From positions 3,850,090 to 3,914,089 of the forward strand of contig SDUX01000007.1 in assembly GCA_008729055.1 (NCBI GenBank): a stretch of 64,000 nucleotides of DNA, given 5' to 3'. The translations under genes were made by a program, and so were the position numbers. Shown in pieces: positions 11,923 through 24,100 of this stretch. The notes under the pieces were generated by a model. It was not told the DNA's origin. It saw only the letters and a program-made list of their open reading frames with translations, and did not search any database. This DNA is from Pyropia haitanensis (lineage: Eukaryota > Rhodophyta > Bangiophyceae > Bangiales > Bangiaceae). Each line of letters begins with the position of its first letter. Within the stretch, counting starts at the first letter, position 1.

Positions 11923-14219
11923 ATGTCTGCTCTGGATGTCTACCGCGCGATGCGGATGGAGCGGTCCGCCGTCATCCTCATCGACTACCGCGGCAACCTG
12001 CCCTACGCCGCCGAGTGGCAGCACCTCCCCGCCCTGGGCGACCGCCTCCGCGACGCGGCCACGTCACTCCTCTTCCTCCGGCGGGGCTCTCAAAAGGCCG
12101 CCGATGCGGACGCGGCCGCCGCGGGCCTCTTCACCGTCGCCGTCCGCGGGGTGGTGCTGTTTGTGGGCGACGCGGACGGCACGTTTATCGACGGCCTCGA
12201 GGCGGAGGGCGTGCTGCCGCGCGTCGACGCGGAGCTGGACGGCGTCGCGACGCCCGGCGGCTGGGGGGGGGGGTTGGGCGGGGGGAGGGCGTGTCCCCAC
12301 CGCCCAACCCCGCCGACGGGCGCGCGGCCTCCGACAGGCTGCGCCGCTCTGCGTCGGCGCCCACCGTGTCGCCTCCGCCGCGGGGCGGCGGCCGCCGCCG
12401 TGCGGGCACGCTGGCGCGGCTGCGGCACCCGCGGGCGGCGGCACCGGCGGCGGCGGCCGCCGCCGCCACCGCAGACGGCGCCAGCCGGGATGACTGTCCC
12501 CCCCAGCCCCCGCTGCGGCGCGCCCTCACCGCCGCGACGCGGCCGTTTCGTGCCACCCGGCCGCGGCGGGGGTGGAGCCCCTCGTCGGCCGGCACGTGGC
12601 TGCCGTGGTCCCCCTCGATGGAGCCACCGGTCGGGACTGCTGCCGACGATGGCGGCGGCGGTGGCGGCGGCGGCGGCGAAGGTGGTGGCGGCGCCAGCAA
12701 CGGCGGCGGCGGTGGCGGCTGGGGGCGGCCGCGGCGCGTCGCGGACGAACCGCCCACCGCGGCCTTGTCGCCCTTCCGGCCCGCCTCCCCCTACGCGCCC
12801 GCATCGGGCGGCCCCCCCCCCCGGCTCCCGCCCTGCCCGCTGCCGAGCAGCGGCGCGGCGCCCCGCGTCGGGGCGGTCTCCAAAATTGGCGAGCTGATGG
12901 GCGTCTGGGCGGGTGCCGCGGACGCGGCGCCCGCGGCGGTGTGGGGGTGGGTCGAGGCGGAGGTGCTACCGCAGCTGCGCCGCGGGCGCGCCGCCGTTGC
13001 CGCCGCCGCAGCCGCCGCGACCGCCGCCGCCGCTGACGCGGTGGCGGCGGGGGCGGCGGTGGGGGGGGTCGCCGCCGCGGCGGCCGACGCGGCCGACCGG
13101 TCGGCGGCCGCCGCGGCGGCAACCGCGGCGGCCGCCACAGCGGGGGCGGCGGGCGGGCCGCCACCCCGGTGGGGAATCCCGCCGGCCTCCCGCCCCGCCC
13201 CCGACGCGCCCACCGTCGCGGCTGGCACGGCGCCCTCCCTCCCCCCTCCCGGCAGCCGCGAGTGGGGCGTCGGTGCGCCTGGCGACACGCTCCGCACGCT
13301 CCAGGTGCTGCTGGACAACTCGTACCTCCACACGGGCGTGCCCGCCCGGCCGCTGCCGCCGCGGCGGGGGCGGCTACCGGCGTCGCCGGCGGCGGCGGCG
13401 GCGGCGCTGACGCCGCCGGCTGGCGGTGGCGGCGGACGCGGGGAGGGGGGGGAGGGGGGGGGGGCGGGGGGGGTCCGTCACGGCTTCGGCGCGGCAGCCG
13501 CCGCGGATGGGAGTTTCGCCGCCGCGGCAGCGGCGGCGGCGGCGGCGACGTGGAGGTGGTGGTGGTGGTGGTGGTGGTGGTGGTGGTGGTGGTGGTGGTG
13601 ACGGCGGCGGCGGTCGTGGTTGTGATGGTGGTGGTGGTGGGGGCTGCAGCTATGGCGGCGGTGAGACAGACGGGCAGGAGGGAGGCGCGTCGCGGCGCCG
13701 GCGGGTGGCGCCCCTCCTCCGCTCGTTTGTGGCGATGGGCAGCAGCTGCGGTAGCAGCCGCGTTCGCGGGAAGGCGGCGCGTGGCGGTAGTGGCAGCGGC
13801 GGCGGTGGCCAAGAGGACTCCCTCGCCGGCAGGGGTGCCGGTCGTGCCGGCGGCGGCCGTGGTGGCTACGACAGCGACGGCGTGTGCCGTGGCGGCGGCT
13901 GGCAGGGAGACAGCGACGGCGAGCGGAACGGTGGCGACGGGAGCAGCCGCGGCGGCTGCGATGGCGTCGACCTGACCCGTGGTGGGGGGGTGGTGGTGGC
14001 GGCGGCGGCGGTGGCGCCGGCGGCGGCAGTGGCAACGGCGGCGCACTGGACGGCCGCCGGCCCGGAAACGGCGGCGGCCACGCCGCGCCGATAGTGGCGC
14101 CTGCCGCGCTGTCAGAGGTCAAGCCAGTGGCAGCTGGGGACCGGACGTCGCAGCTCGCCTCCCCCCCACGGCGGGTGCTGAGCGACGTGACCAACACGCA
14201 CCGACGCTGGGGCAGCTGA
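11923..14219 (+). CDS. Unknown protein with a conserved-looking N-terminus, frame broken at G and GGT runs
   Basis: The start at 11923 opens a natural-looking sequence: MSALDVYRAMRMERSAVIL, IDYRGNLPYAAEWQHLP, then a hydrophobic segment (FTVAVRGVVLFVGDADG). The frame is lost at a G11 run (12263-12273). It resumes one frame over with SDRLRRSASAPTV, then SKIGELMGVWAGAAD, WGWVEAEVLPQLRR and LRTLQVLLDNSYLHTG. It shifts again inside the GGT repeat (13553-13600) and once more at a G7 run (13984-13990), and ends with VKPVAAGDRTSQLASPPRR and a stop at 14217-14219. Three of three shifts fall in repeats, so I treat this as one gene of about 760 residues. Ala-rich stretches near residues 360-410 resemble helical linkers. 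I do not recognise the family. Confidence 0.5.
13553..13600 (+). repeat. GGT trinucleotide microsatellite inside a gene
   Basis: About 15 perfect TGG/GGT units occur in the 3' half of the unknown gene at 11923-14219. They encode Gly, Val or Trp runs depending on frame. The reading frame appears to change across this tract, so its length may vary or be misassembled. Confidence 0.9.
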
Positions 14220-15571
14220 GGTGTGGCGGGGGGGGGAAGCGCCAGGTCAAGGGCGGACGGGCGGCGCTTTCTGCCGGAGGAGGGGCGGCGCCGCGTGAGT
14301 GTTGTCTTTTTCACCCTTTGCGGACGGTAACGTGGGATGGGCGAGAGGTAGAGGGAGGCCGGCGCGACGGCGGTGGCAGCGGCGGCGGCGACGGCGGCGG
14401 CGGCGGCGGCGACGGCGGCGCTGCAGACACAGCCCCATCCGGTTGGCGTGTCCCGCGTGCCGACCTGCGCCCTTTTCACCACCCTGCCCGCTACGCAATG
14501 GCCCGTCGGCCGCCTGCCAGCGGCATTTGAGAGTGGCGCCCTCCCCGCCGGGGGGTGGTGGGCCCGCCGCGCCGCCGCCGCCACGCGCGCGCCCGTGACG
14601 GCCGGCCGGTGTGGTCACGCGGGGAGGCGGCGGCAAGGCGATTGAGCGCACGCTCGTCCTTCGCCGCGGGTGGGCGTGCGCGCCGCCTCCCCCTCCGCTG
14701 CCTGTGCTCATCCATCTCCTCCCCCCCGCCGTCGTCTCCTCTCCGAACTGGATCCGGAGTTGGTGGTGGTGGCTGCGGCAGTAGGGTTGGACGGGGTCCG
14801 CGGAGTGGCGGGTACAGGCAGACGAGGTCCCGTTGGCGGTGGTGAGGGGGAGCTGGCGTACGGGTAGCCGCGGGTGGCCGGGTGTCAGCTCCCCCCTAAG
14901 GAGACTTGGCAGCCTACATGTGGCGAGTGTGTCGCGTGGGTGCCCCTTGCGGATGGGAATAAACACGGTGGGCATTTTGTTGTCGTGCTCTTCGTCGTTG
15001 TGTTCGTCTGTCGCAATTGTCATGATTTCGGACTGGCACAGAGCCGGGTAGTAAATTTATCGAAGGACTCACTGTAATGGCAATGTCCAAGGCTCCAACC
15101 ATCGCAGCCAATCGTCGTCATTTCTTCGTGGAGCGGTTGGTGTGCATCGTCTGACGCAGAGCATCACTCGCCGCTTTCGTCGCCACATCCCTCCGGCAGC
15201 AGCACCCCGCCCTCTCCTCGTCGCCACTGCGTTTCCCCTACCTCATCGCTCCTGCCATCTTCGTTGGCGTGATTTCTCTGTGCACGTACGTACGGTCATG
15301 CATGTGTCGTCCTATCTTGGCTTCCTGTTGGTTTGGTCTTCGCGGGTGTGTCGCCTCGTGGCCCGGGCCACGTGCGCGGCCGGCATTTCGGCAACAGGTC
15401 TCTGCAACGGTCATGGGAACATGCTCGGTTCGTGCTCTTGCTCCGCTGCTCTTTGTCTCTTGCGCCCTTTTTTTCTTTTTGCAGTTTGACTCACATGCCG
15501 CTCGTCCCATCCTCCGTTCTCTTCCTCTGGCAATTGGCTTTCCCCCCGTGCTGGTCGTCCCCCAGGCAACC
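14220..15571. other. Intergenic region and leader of the COX5C-like gene
   Basis: The first ~600 bases are GC-rich with no recognisable gene. From about 14900 the GC content drops, and the sequence before 15572 is T/C-rich. A tract ending in CCCCAGGCAACC just before the ATG resembles a splice acceptor, so a 5' untranslated intron is possible. Confidence 0.4.
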
Positions 15572-16001
15572 ATGTCGGGACCTGCGGCCGCCAATGCGCT
15601 GACGAAGAAGGTGTCGGCCACAAAGGAGATTCTTATTGGTGCCGCCCTGGCCATCGCGGTACGTTGCGCCGTCTGTCTCGCCTCTTGTGTGGTGGCACGG
15701 CGCCCCATCATCCTGTGCTCGTCGCCGTGGTGAGCTGCGAGCGCGGGAGGGTGGCATTGGATGGGCGCGTGTTCCTCGTGTCAATAGATTGGTTGCTAAC
15801 ATGCCACTTTTTCACGGTCGCTACGTGTCAGCGTCCACCTGCTGCTGTTTTGCTTCTGCTGTTTTGCTCTGTCGTATTGTCTTTTGTCAATAGGGCGGGT
15901 CCGTATGGCGCTCGTGGCACATGAGCTACAAGAGCAACGTGGACGAATACTACGCCAAGTACGAGGCGGCTCAGCGCGCCAAGAACGCACAGCAGCAGTA
16001 G
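15572..16001 (+). CDS. Cytochrome c oxidase subunit 5C / VIc-like protein
   Basis: Two exons, 15572-15658 and 15894-16001, give a 64-residue protein. The 235-base intron has a GTACGT donor and a TTTGTCAATAG acceptor and sits in phase 0 in the middle of the membrane segment. The product reads KEILIGAALAIA, then GGSVWRSWHMSYK and DEYYAKYEAAQ. This matches the plant COX5C pattern: a short N-terminus, a VKE-x-IG start to a single membrane helix, a Gly-Gly turn, a W-x-x-H motif, and a charged tail with a tyrosine pair. Length (about 63 residues in plants) also agrees. COX5C is a small nuclear-encoded subunit of complex IV in the inner mitochondrial membrane. The family call rests on a short sequence, so a homology search is desirable. 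Confidence 0.8.
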
Positions 16002-16484
16002 AGGTGTGGCCTGCGTGCGAGATCATGTAGTCTTCGCTCTGTTTCTGTTGCCCTGGTGGGGCACGTTGCATGCTTTGCTTTCTGGCATGCGGCTGTATGA
16101 CGTCGTTTTTTGTTTCACCCTTGACCTGCGCATGCCACCCACCTCCTCTTCAGCCAGCCCTTCCTCGTCGGCCTCACGCCTGCGCGACACGCGGGTGCCA
16201 CAACTAGGCGCAACCGGCAACGTCGCCGAGCCTCTCCCTCCGCCCCCTTGCACACATCCCCCTCCTGCTGCTCCGTCACCCCTCCATCCTCTTGCCACTC
16301 CTTTTGCCACCACTGCCTCCAAGGCACCACCACAAACAACGAGCGAGAGTATCGTGCAGGTCTGGGTGGGCGTTCAACGGCGCCGCCCCCCCTGGCGGAG
16401 CGCCCCACTGCCATGAGCCCGCTCTCCGCCCCCCCACCCCCTCCACACGAGCACTCACCCACCTCTGGAGCGCCCATCATCGAC
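16002..16484. other. Short tail-to-tail spacer
   Basis: This stretch holds the 3' ends of COX5C (+) and NDUFS5 (-). It is pyrimidine-rich near 16130-16340, and no gene is seen. Confidence 0.5.
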
Positions 16485-17081
16485 TCAATCACCAGCGCCA
16501 TCTCGTGTCGCTGATGATCCCGTTGACGACGGTGGCATCTCGCCGACTTTCTTGACGCCCTGCGCCACCATCTGTGCCGCGACGGCCTTCATGCGCTTGA
16601 ACTGCAGCCAAAGAGACGCGCACGGAGCAGAGAACAAACATCGACGCACACCAAGACGAAACAAAAGAGGATCAAACGGTCAACACACACGAACGACAGC
16701 AAGAAGGCGATGAATAACACCTATGCACGACACGCCACCCAGATGTGATCGCCAAACCAGTGGACCAGCGTACCTCCTTGTGGTGATGCAGACACTCTAC
16801 ATAATCATCGCGTGCGGCCAAACACGCAGTGGGCTCCGTGGCGTCGTCCACACACTGTCCCAATCAGTCCACAGCAGGCGGCCATGGAAGCGCAAAGAGA
16901 GCTCAAGGCGTCAGCAATCCAAGGTGAAGATGATGAAACGGAGAGAGCGCCCCGAAGGACAGTGCAGGGTACCATCGTGCGACGGCCAGTGCTGGCGCAC
17001 CCCACATACCTTGCTGTAGTCAATCCAAAGCGAATAGCACCTGCCAGAGGTGCCTCGCGTCCCAACGCCACCAGACGCCAT
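16485..17081 (-). CDS. NDUFS5: Complex I subunit NDUFS5-like twin CX9C protein
   Basis: Three exons on the minus strand (17010-17081, 16774-16854, 16485-16601), all joined in phase 0, give 89 residues. Donors are GTATGT and GTACGC; acceptors end in GACAG and CTGCAG. Once spliced, the protein has two exact CX9C motifs: Cys15/Cys25 (CYSLWIDYSKC) and Cys35/Cys45 (CLAARDDYVEC), followed by LHHHKEFKRMKAVAAQM. Cysteine spacing and the REDYLECLHH-type signature are those of the 15-kDa complex I subunit NDUFS5. This subunit is imported into the intermembrane space by the Mia40 disulfide relay. The first intron splits exactly one residue before Cys25, so unspliced reading frames miss the motif. The C-terminal tail (residues 65-89) is Ser/Gly-rich and not conserved. 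The start is supported by the match of MASGGVGTRGTSGRCY to the plant N-terminus. Confidence 0.9.
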
Positions 17082-17592
17082 GGCTACAGGACGCACAAAG
17101 ATTGAAGGTGGAGCCCGCGTGCGAGAAGGAAGAGGTAGGACAGGAGGGAAGATGGCTACAGGTGCCACACGACTGGCAGATGCGCACGAAGTCGACTTGG
17201 GCTGTGAACGTCACGGTGGCCAGGCCAGTAAAATCCGCTTCAATATAATTCGTTAATCTAGTTAAATAGGACGACGATTTGACGATTCGTCTGAATACCA
17301 CACTTAATCATGATAAGTGAATTTTGACAAACTAAAGAGTTACAGCCCGCGACTTGAATTCAAACGCAGTGCAACATCGCAGGCGCGCGGCGCCCAGCCG
17401 AGTCATCAGCCGTGCGTGCACTCCCTTCTCACCGCGTATGCTTGACGTGTCTACGGATGCGTTAAGCTTCGCGTGGCGACCCCAGGGCGATGTTCTCGGT
17501 CAGAAACGTCCTCGAAAAACTTGTCACGTCTCCAGCGGGACCCCTGCAACTAACACAGGGGCCTGCCACACAAAAAAAACAGCAAGTGCGCG
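17082..17592. other. Intergenic, AT-rich
   Basis: This is the region upstream of NDUFS5 and downstream of the protease gene, both on the minus strand. About 17220-17380 is distinctly AT-rich and probably acts as promoter or terminator DNA. No gene is seen. Confidence 0.45.
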
Positions 17593-18725
17593 TCAGTGCA
17601 GCTTCCCCACAATCGTTTCTACCCAGCGCTTGTAGTAGCTCGTACGCATGAGCATGGTCGGATACTGTCCATCGCAGGGCAGCGCCGTGGTGCCCAGCGC
17701 GTGGGAAATGATGCCCCACTGCACGAAGTGGCCGCTCTCGTAGGACCACACCGGCCCACCCGAGTCCTGTACCAGAGAAGACAAGTTGCAGGCATCAAGA
17801 ACAGTAGCAGAGAAGGCCAAGAAACGTGCAAGCAACAACAATTAGGGTTGAGTTAGTCACCAGCATCAAACAGCACGACAACGACTTGCCACCATCGACA
17901 ACAATCGTCAACCCGGAACCCGCCAAAAGACAGACAGGTAGCGTGGGAAGCAGGCGAGAAACATACCCCCGTGCAGCTCCGCCGGCCATCCCCCCCCGTG
18001 CACAGCTCCTCCGCCTCGTCCACCGGCTGGGGCGGCGCCGCGGCTGCGGACGCGTACCGCGACACCCTCCCTCCCGTGTGAATCCGCAAGCACTCGGCAT
18101 GCGACAGCACCCGCAGCCGCACCCGCAGCAGCTGGTCCACCGTCGGCCCCCCTGATTCCGATGAGTGCCCCCACCCCGACATGACCGCTGTGGAGCCCGG
18201 CTTGGGCCGCGCCGCGTCTGGGTTGAGCGTCACCATCCGCAGGTGGTGTTTCTTGGCCTCTTTCTTGCCCACCTCCCGGTCCAGCGTCAGCACCGCCACG
18301 TCTGCGTGGGATGGCCGGCCGACGGCGTACTCGGGATGGATGGCGATGGCCGCGACGGCGCGCACCAGCCCGTGGTCCACGTCCGCGCCGCCCAGCCGAA
18401 CGTGGTAGGCGGATGGCGCCGCCGTCACGCAGTGCGCGGCAGTGAGGACGTGGCGCGAGGTGATGAGGGAGCCCCCACAAATGAAGTGGGTGTCCCCATT
18501 GATGGTGAGCTTGGCGTGCATACCCGCCGCGGCCGCCCACTCAACGGGGGAACCCCCAATCACGCGCGACGCGGGGCGGCTGCCGGCCGTACCATTCTCA
18601 GCCACGAACCCGGGGGGGGGAGCCGCGGCGGGAAGTGGCGGCTGCGGATGCGCGGCGGCCGCGTGGGCGGCCAGCAGCAGCACCAAGGCCAAGCGAAAGA
18701 CCGCCATGGGGAGGGTGGCCGGCAA
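17593..18725 (-). CDS. Secreted S1-family serine protease (trypsin-like fold)
   Basis: Two exons (17967-18725 and 17593-17766) join in phase 0 across a 200-base intron with a GTATGT donor and a GTACAG acceptor. The intron falls between the Gly and Asp of the GDSGGP active-site motif. The 310-residue product starts with a signal peptide (hydrophobic FRLALVLLLAAHAAAA; initiation could also be at 18707). It has the activation-site-like RVIGGSPV, the catalytic His in LTAAHCV, the Asp in HADVAVLTL and the Ser in GDSGGPVW. The residue six before the catalytic Ser is Arg (GRRSCTG-DSGG), where trypsins have Asp189, so trypsin specificity is not expected. It is likely extracellular or vacuolar. Natural substrates are unknown. 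Confidence 0.93.
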
Positions 18726-21114
18726 AGGATGAGCGGGCGGGGACGTCCACGGCGTGAGCGCCTGCGGCGATGGTCAGATGCCCGGTGGGGGCGCACCTCC
18801 CCGCCGCGGTCGGCACTTTGCCGTTGGAGACGCGGAAGTATGCACATGCATGGACGCGCGCGCGTCCTAGCTGACTGATCCATAGTCTTCACCCCCCCTC
18901 AGCCCGCCGTCCAAGCTGCCCACGGACGGCCGTGCGCTGTGCAGGCAGGCGGCCACGTTGTCAGGCGACAGGGGAACGCCGGGACGCAGGGGCGGCACTA
19001 CCAAAGAGCCAGAGCGCCGACAGGTGGCCCGTACGACCAATCCAGAGATGAGCCGAGGGGCTCGGACGATTCATACGTAGTGGCCGCTGGCTGGGCGGCT
19101 CACAGCCCGCGGCGCATCGCGCGGGCCGCGCACCAATGCGCGGCGTCGGGACGCCCGCCCGCCACAAGAGCAACAAGGAATGAGAACAGCCGGCGCCAAG
19201 TGGCCGCGAGCCTGCGGTGCGTGGCGGACCAACTCTGGCCAGGCGGCCTTGCTGGTGGCCAAGGCGGGACCCACGGGCTGTTTGCGGGAGGGGCGGGCTG
19301 TGGCGTGTCCCTGCCGTGGACGCCCTCCTATGTATCGAGACACTATTGGCAGCTGTTGACAACCACGCCGAGGCGGTGCAGCGCGCACGACCCAAACGGC
19401 GGTGCGTTGGCTGCCAGCGTGACCTCGGGGCGACGTTGGCAGCAGCTGACTGGCCCCGCCGTCTGACAACACGGTGGCCACCTCGTGGTCCTGACGGCGA
19501 GCCTGTCTCCCGACAGCTGCCACCCACCCAACGTATCCATGGATACATCATGGAAGTGGCTACGTCGCGGGTCGCGAGCATGCATGCACGTACCCAGGCA
19601 CATCTGTACTGTACGTGGGTACCCATCGTGAAGGAGACGGATGCATGCGTCAGCGCCGGCAGGTGGGCGACCGCAGCACGCTATAGGGGACGGAACCCGA
19701 CGGCTCGGCGAGCCCCGCACGCGCCAGCCCCCGCCAAGTTCCGCGGTCTCTCTCCGCTTCCCCCAGACAGACGGGGGATCCCGTCCGTGACACACAGGGC
19801 ACATACGACCGTCGTCGCCCCCGCCGCGGCGGCCGCGCGACCAAGACGGCCACGTCCACCGACAGGAACCCCAATTCCAAGCCGCCAGTGGGGCAGGGGC
19901 GCCGCCCCGCAGCGGTGGGCCGGCCGCGCTCGCCACAGCCGCCGCCTTTCTATTCTCCCACCCGCCAATGCAGAGGCGGGCGGCGTACGGGTCGACGGCG
20001 GTCGCCACCGCCGAGTAGCGCCACGGCCCCACCGCCGCCGCCACCCGCCGCGACCGCGGCGCGCCAGCCACCACCGCCACGCCCGCCGTCGCCGCCGCCG
20101 CCGCTACCCCGCCCGTCCCGGCCAAGCTCGCGCGCGGGCCACGCCCCCCGTACGCGGGTGGCCGGGGTTGGGGCGACCGACGGCCGGGCGGCCGGGCGAC
20201 CGGGCGGCCGCACTCGCAGACCACCACGCGCCCCACCTCTGTTGGCAGTCGCACCGGGCGGAAAACGATGGCGGCGACCCCTGTGCGAGACAGCGACCTC
20301 CGCGGGCGGTGGCAACCGCCACCAGCAGGCATGACCCTCCCCCCTCGGTCGGCGGCGGCTTACCTGGACGGACCGTACCCCCCCCCCCCCCTCTTGGTCG
20401 CCCTTGACGTAGGCATCTGCGAACAGAGAAACCAGCAGACCTCTCCCCCTGTCACTGACAAAAAAAAAGAGAAAAACAAAGAGAAAAAAAAAAAAGAAGG
20501 GCCAGGGGCGAGGACACTCACCGCCGGCACGACCGCGATGACGGCCGCGGCTGGTGTTGGCCGTCGACCCCCTGGCGGACACGAGGCGGCGGCCGCCGCG
20601 GGCGACGCTCGGCGGCGACGGGGCGCGGCGCGGGGTGGCGGCGCGGGATTTCCCGGCACCCGCAGGGAACCAGCGGCGCACCACGCCGGCGGGTGGCCGC
20701 ATCGTCTGCGTGCCGCGGCGGGGAGGGACCGCCGCCCCGCTGGTGGCGGACGGCCCCAGCGGTGGGGACGGCGGCCGCGGCCGCGGCGGCGCGGCGGCCG
20801 ATACGCCGACCGCCAAGGGTCGTCCTGTGCCGATCCGCGTGCAACGTGTCAATCGGGCTCATGGACGGCGGCGCGGGTCGAGTACGGTAGCGGCACTTGG
20901 CGCGGCACGAGCGCCGCGCCGCGCTGGCGACGGGCCGCGGCCACCCACGGGCGCGCGCGCCGTCGCGCGCCGTTCCTCTCCCCCCCCCCTCGCCCCCCTC
21001 TACCTCTGTCTCTCCTCCCCCCCCCCGCTCCCCCTCTCCCACCCCCCCTCCTCCCTCCCTCTCGTCTGCCTCCCCCTTGTTGCCCTGTCCAGGCAGAGGG
21101 GAGCACCGGTCACG
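18726..21114. other. Intergenic, head-to-head spacer
   Basis: This region lies between the 5' ends of the protease gene (-) and the poly(A)-polymerase-like gene (+). Open frames are present but carry no motif. A short palindrome GTATCCATGGATAC occurs near 19537-19550. A purine-rich poly-A tract at about 20460-20500 and a pyrimidine-rich leader at 20960-21090 lie upstream of the plus-strand gene. Confidence 0.4.
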
Positions 21115-24100
21115 ATGAAGCGGTCGCTCCCGCCGTCGGCGCCCCCCCCCCCCGCCGAGCCGCGCCCGCCGGCCGGCGCGGCGGCCGGCCGCCCCCCCAC
21201 CTCTGCCCCTCACCCGGCGACCGTGGCGTCCCGCTTTGCCGCCGTCGCCGCCGCGGCGGCCGCCGCCGCCCTCGCCGCCGCCGCCCCTACCCTCCCGCCG
21301 CGTCGGCCGGCCGTCGCCGCCCCTGCCGCCGCGGCCGCGGGCGGTGGGACAGCCGCGGCGGCGGCCGAGGCGGCGGGGCGGGCGGCCAAGCGTCCGCGCC
21401 TTGGGGGTGGGGACGCGAGTGGGGGGGGAACCGCCGGTGGTGGCAGCGGCGGTGGCGGCGGTGGCGGCGGTGGCGGCGGTGGCGGTGGTGGCGGTGGCGG
21501 TGGTGGCGGTGGGGGCGGGGATGGGCGTGCACCCCACCCTGGCGGCGTCTTCCCGGTGGCGCCCACCGCTGGGGGACGCCCGCCAGACGCGGCCGCTGCA
21601 CGCCCGCCGGCAGCGGCGCGGCCCCTCGCGGCCGCGCCCACCGGCGCTCCGCCGCCCGCCACGGCCGCGGCGGGCGCCTCCCCCCCGCCGCCGCCGCCGT
21701 CGCCGCCGCCGCCGCCGCCGCCGCCACCCCCGCCGCGGCGCCCCCCCCCCCCTCGCACCCGTCCTTGCCCGCCTCGCGTCGCTGGTGGCACGCGCGGCGG
21801 CCGCCCCCCCCGGCACCCCCGCCGCCGCCCGCGCCGCCGCCCGCGCCGCCCGGACCGCCGACTGCGTGTGGCGCGCCGCGGCGGCGGGGGAGGTGGTGCT
21901 GTCCGCCGCCGACGCCGCGGCGCTGTGCCGCGCGTACGCGGTTGCCGGGGGGGGGTGGGGGGGGGGGGGAGGCGGCGGGGGGGTCGGCGGCAGTCGCCGC
22001 GGCCGCGCGGCTGGGGGGGTGGCTCGCGGGGAGGGCCCTTGGGGGGGGGGGGGGGCGGCCGTCCCCGGCCGCCGCCGCCGCCGCCGCCGCCGCCGCCCCC
22101 GCCGCCGATGCGGTCGTGGCCGCCGCCGCCGCCGCCGTGGCCGCCGGTGTGGCCGCCGCCACCGCCCCTGCGGCGGTCACCCCCAGAGCGGCGCCCCAGC
22201 AGCTGGCGGGCACGTCGCCCGCGGCGGGGGGGGGGTGGGGGGGGTTGCCAGCCGCGCCCGCCCCGCGCGCGGTGGCCGCCGGGACGTCGACGCCGGCGGC
22301 ACCCGCGCGGGCGGCGTCCACGCCGGCGGCGCCCACGCGGGCGGCGTCCACGCCGGCGGCGCCCACGCGGGCGGCGCCCACGCGGGCGGCGCCCACGCGG
22401 GCGGCGCCCACGCGGGCGGCGCCCAAGTCGGCGGCGCCCACGCCGGCGGCGCCCACGCGGGCGGCGCCCACGCGGGCGGCGTCCACGCGGGCGGCGCCCA
22501 CGCCGGCGGCGCCCACGCGGGCGGCGCCCAAGTCGGCGGCGCCCACGCCGGCGGCGCCCACGCGGGCGGCGCCCACGCGGGCGGCGCCCACGCCGGCGGC
22601 GCCAGCGCCGGCGGCGGCTGTTGGAGGAGGGGACGCGTCGGGGATGGGGGCACCGCCCCGCCGCCGTGGTGGCGTCAGCCGCCGCATAAGCGACTGGGTG
22701 CGCGGCGCCGTCGGCGGCCCGCCCCCGGTGCGGTCACCACCGCCGGTGCCGGCGCCGGCGGCAGCGCCGGTGAGCGACGTGGCGCAGCTGGAGCGGCTGC
22801 TCGGCCTGCCCCCGTCGCCCGCGCCGCCAGTGGTGGTACCCGCGTCGGGGGCGGCCGCCGCGGCGCCCGGCAGCGGTGGTGCCGCGGCGCCGGGCGCTCC
22901 GCCAGGGGTGGTGGCGGCACCGGCGGCCGCGTCGCCGCCGCGGTCGCCTCGGGTGGAGCGGGCGGGGCGGACGGGCGGGTTGCCGTCGGCGGCGGCGCTC
23001 GACGGCTGGCCCGCGGCGGTGGCACCGGCGGCGCCGGCGCCGGCGCCGGCGCCGGCGCCGACGACGGTGCCGCCGCGGGCGGCGGCCGTGACGGCGGGCG
23101 CGGCGCCCGAGGGGGTGGTGGCGGCCGCCCCGCCCGCCGCGGTGCCCGCGGTCGCGGCCGCGCTCGCTGACGCGGCGGCGGCGGGGGCCGCCGCATCCGC
23201 GGAGACGGCGACCGACGCGGCCGCCGCGCAGACAGAAGCCGAGGCGGCGACCGCTGAGAGGGCGCCCGCCGACGCCGCGGCCGACACCCCCGCCCGCCGT
23301 GCCGCCGATGATGCGGTGGCGGCCGCTGCCGCCGCGACAGCAGAGGCGGCGGCGCTCGCCGACGCGCTGACCGATGACCAGCTCTTCCAGCCGGCTGCCG
23401 ACGTGACGATGCCCCTGCCGGTGGCGCCGGCGGCGGCGCCTGGCGCAACAACAGGGGCGGCGCTAGTCGCGGCGGCGTTAGGGGCAACGCCGCCGGGGCC
23501 TTCGGCGGCGACGCCGGCCGCCCGGGTCGTACCGCCGCTGTCGCCGTCGCGTGCAGCAGCGGTCGCGCCGCCGGTACGGTGTGCGGCGCGGCCGGCGGCC
23601 GCAGCATGTGCGGGGGCGCCCGCCGTGGCGGTGGAAGCGGCGGTGCTGGCAGCAGCTACCCCGCCAGCGGCGGCCGCCCCATCAACAGCGTTGACAGCGG
23701 CCCCGCTGGCGGCGGCCGCGCCGTTGGCGCCGCCGGCGGCCGCGCGGTCGACAGTGCCGGCGGCTGCCCAGCCCGCCGCGCGGGCGCCAGCGGCCGCCCG
23801 GCCCGCCGCGCCGGCGCCGGCGGCTGCCCGGCCCGCTGCTCCGGCGCTGGCGCTTGGCGGGCCGGCACGCCGCCCCCTCGCGGTGTCGGGTGCGGCAGCC
23901 GCACGTACTGGCGAGGAGCGTCGCCTCCTTGCGCCGCCCGCCCCCGCGGCGACGACAGCGGCGGCCGAGCCGAGCTCCTCCCCCAGCGCGTCGCCGCCGG
24001 TGCGGCCGGCGGCGCCCCCCGCTCCCCCGCCCCCGCAGTCCCCCCCCCGACGCTCACCAACGCCGAACAGCTGCAGGCGTCGGTGGACGAGGCGCTGCAC

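Noticed and set aside
20268..21114. N-terminal extension of the poly(A)-polymerase-like gene to 20268
   Set aside because: The upstream part includes a poly-A/purine tract and lies in a different frame from the MKRSLPPS start at 21115.
24040..24048. Programmed frameshifting as the explanation for broken host genes
   Set aside because: The shifts have different directions, occur several times per gene and always coincide with G/C runs or simple repeats, so run-length errors are simpler.
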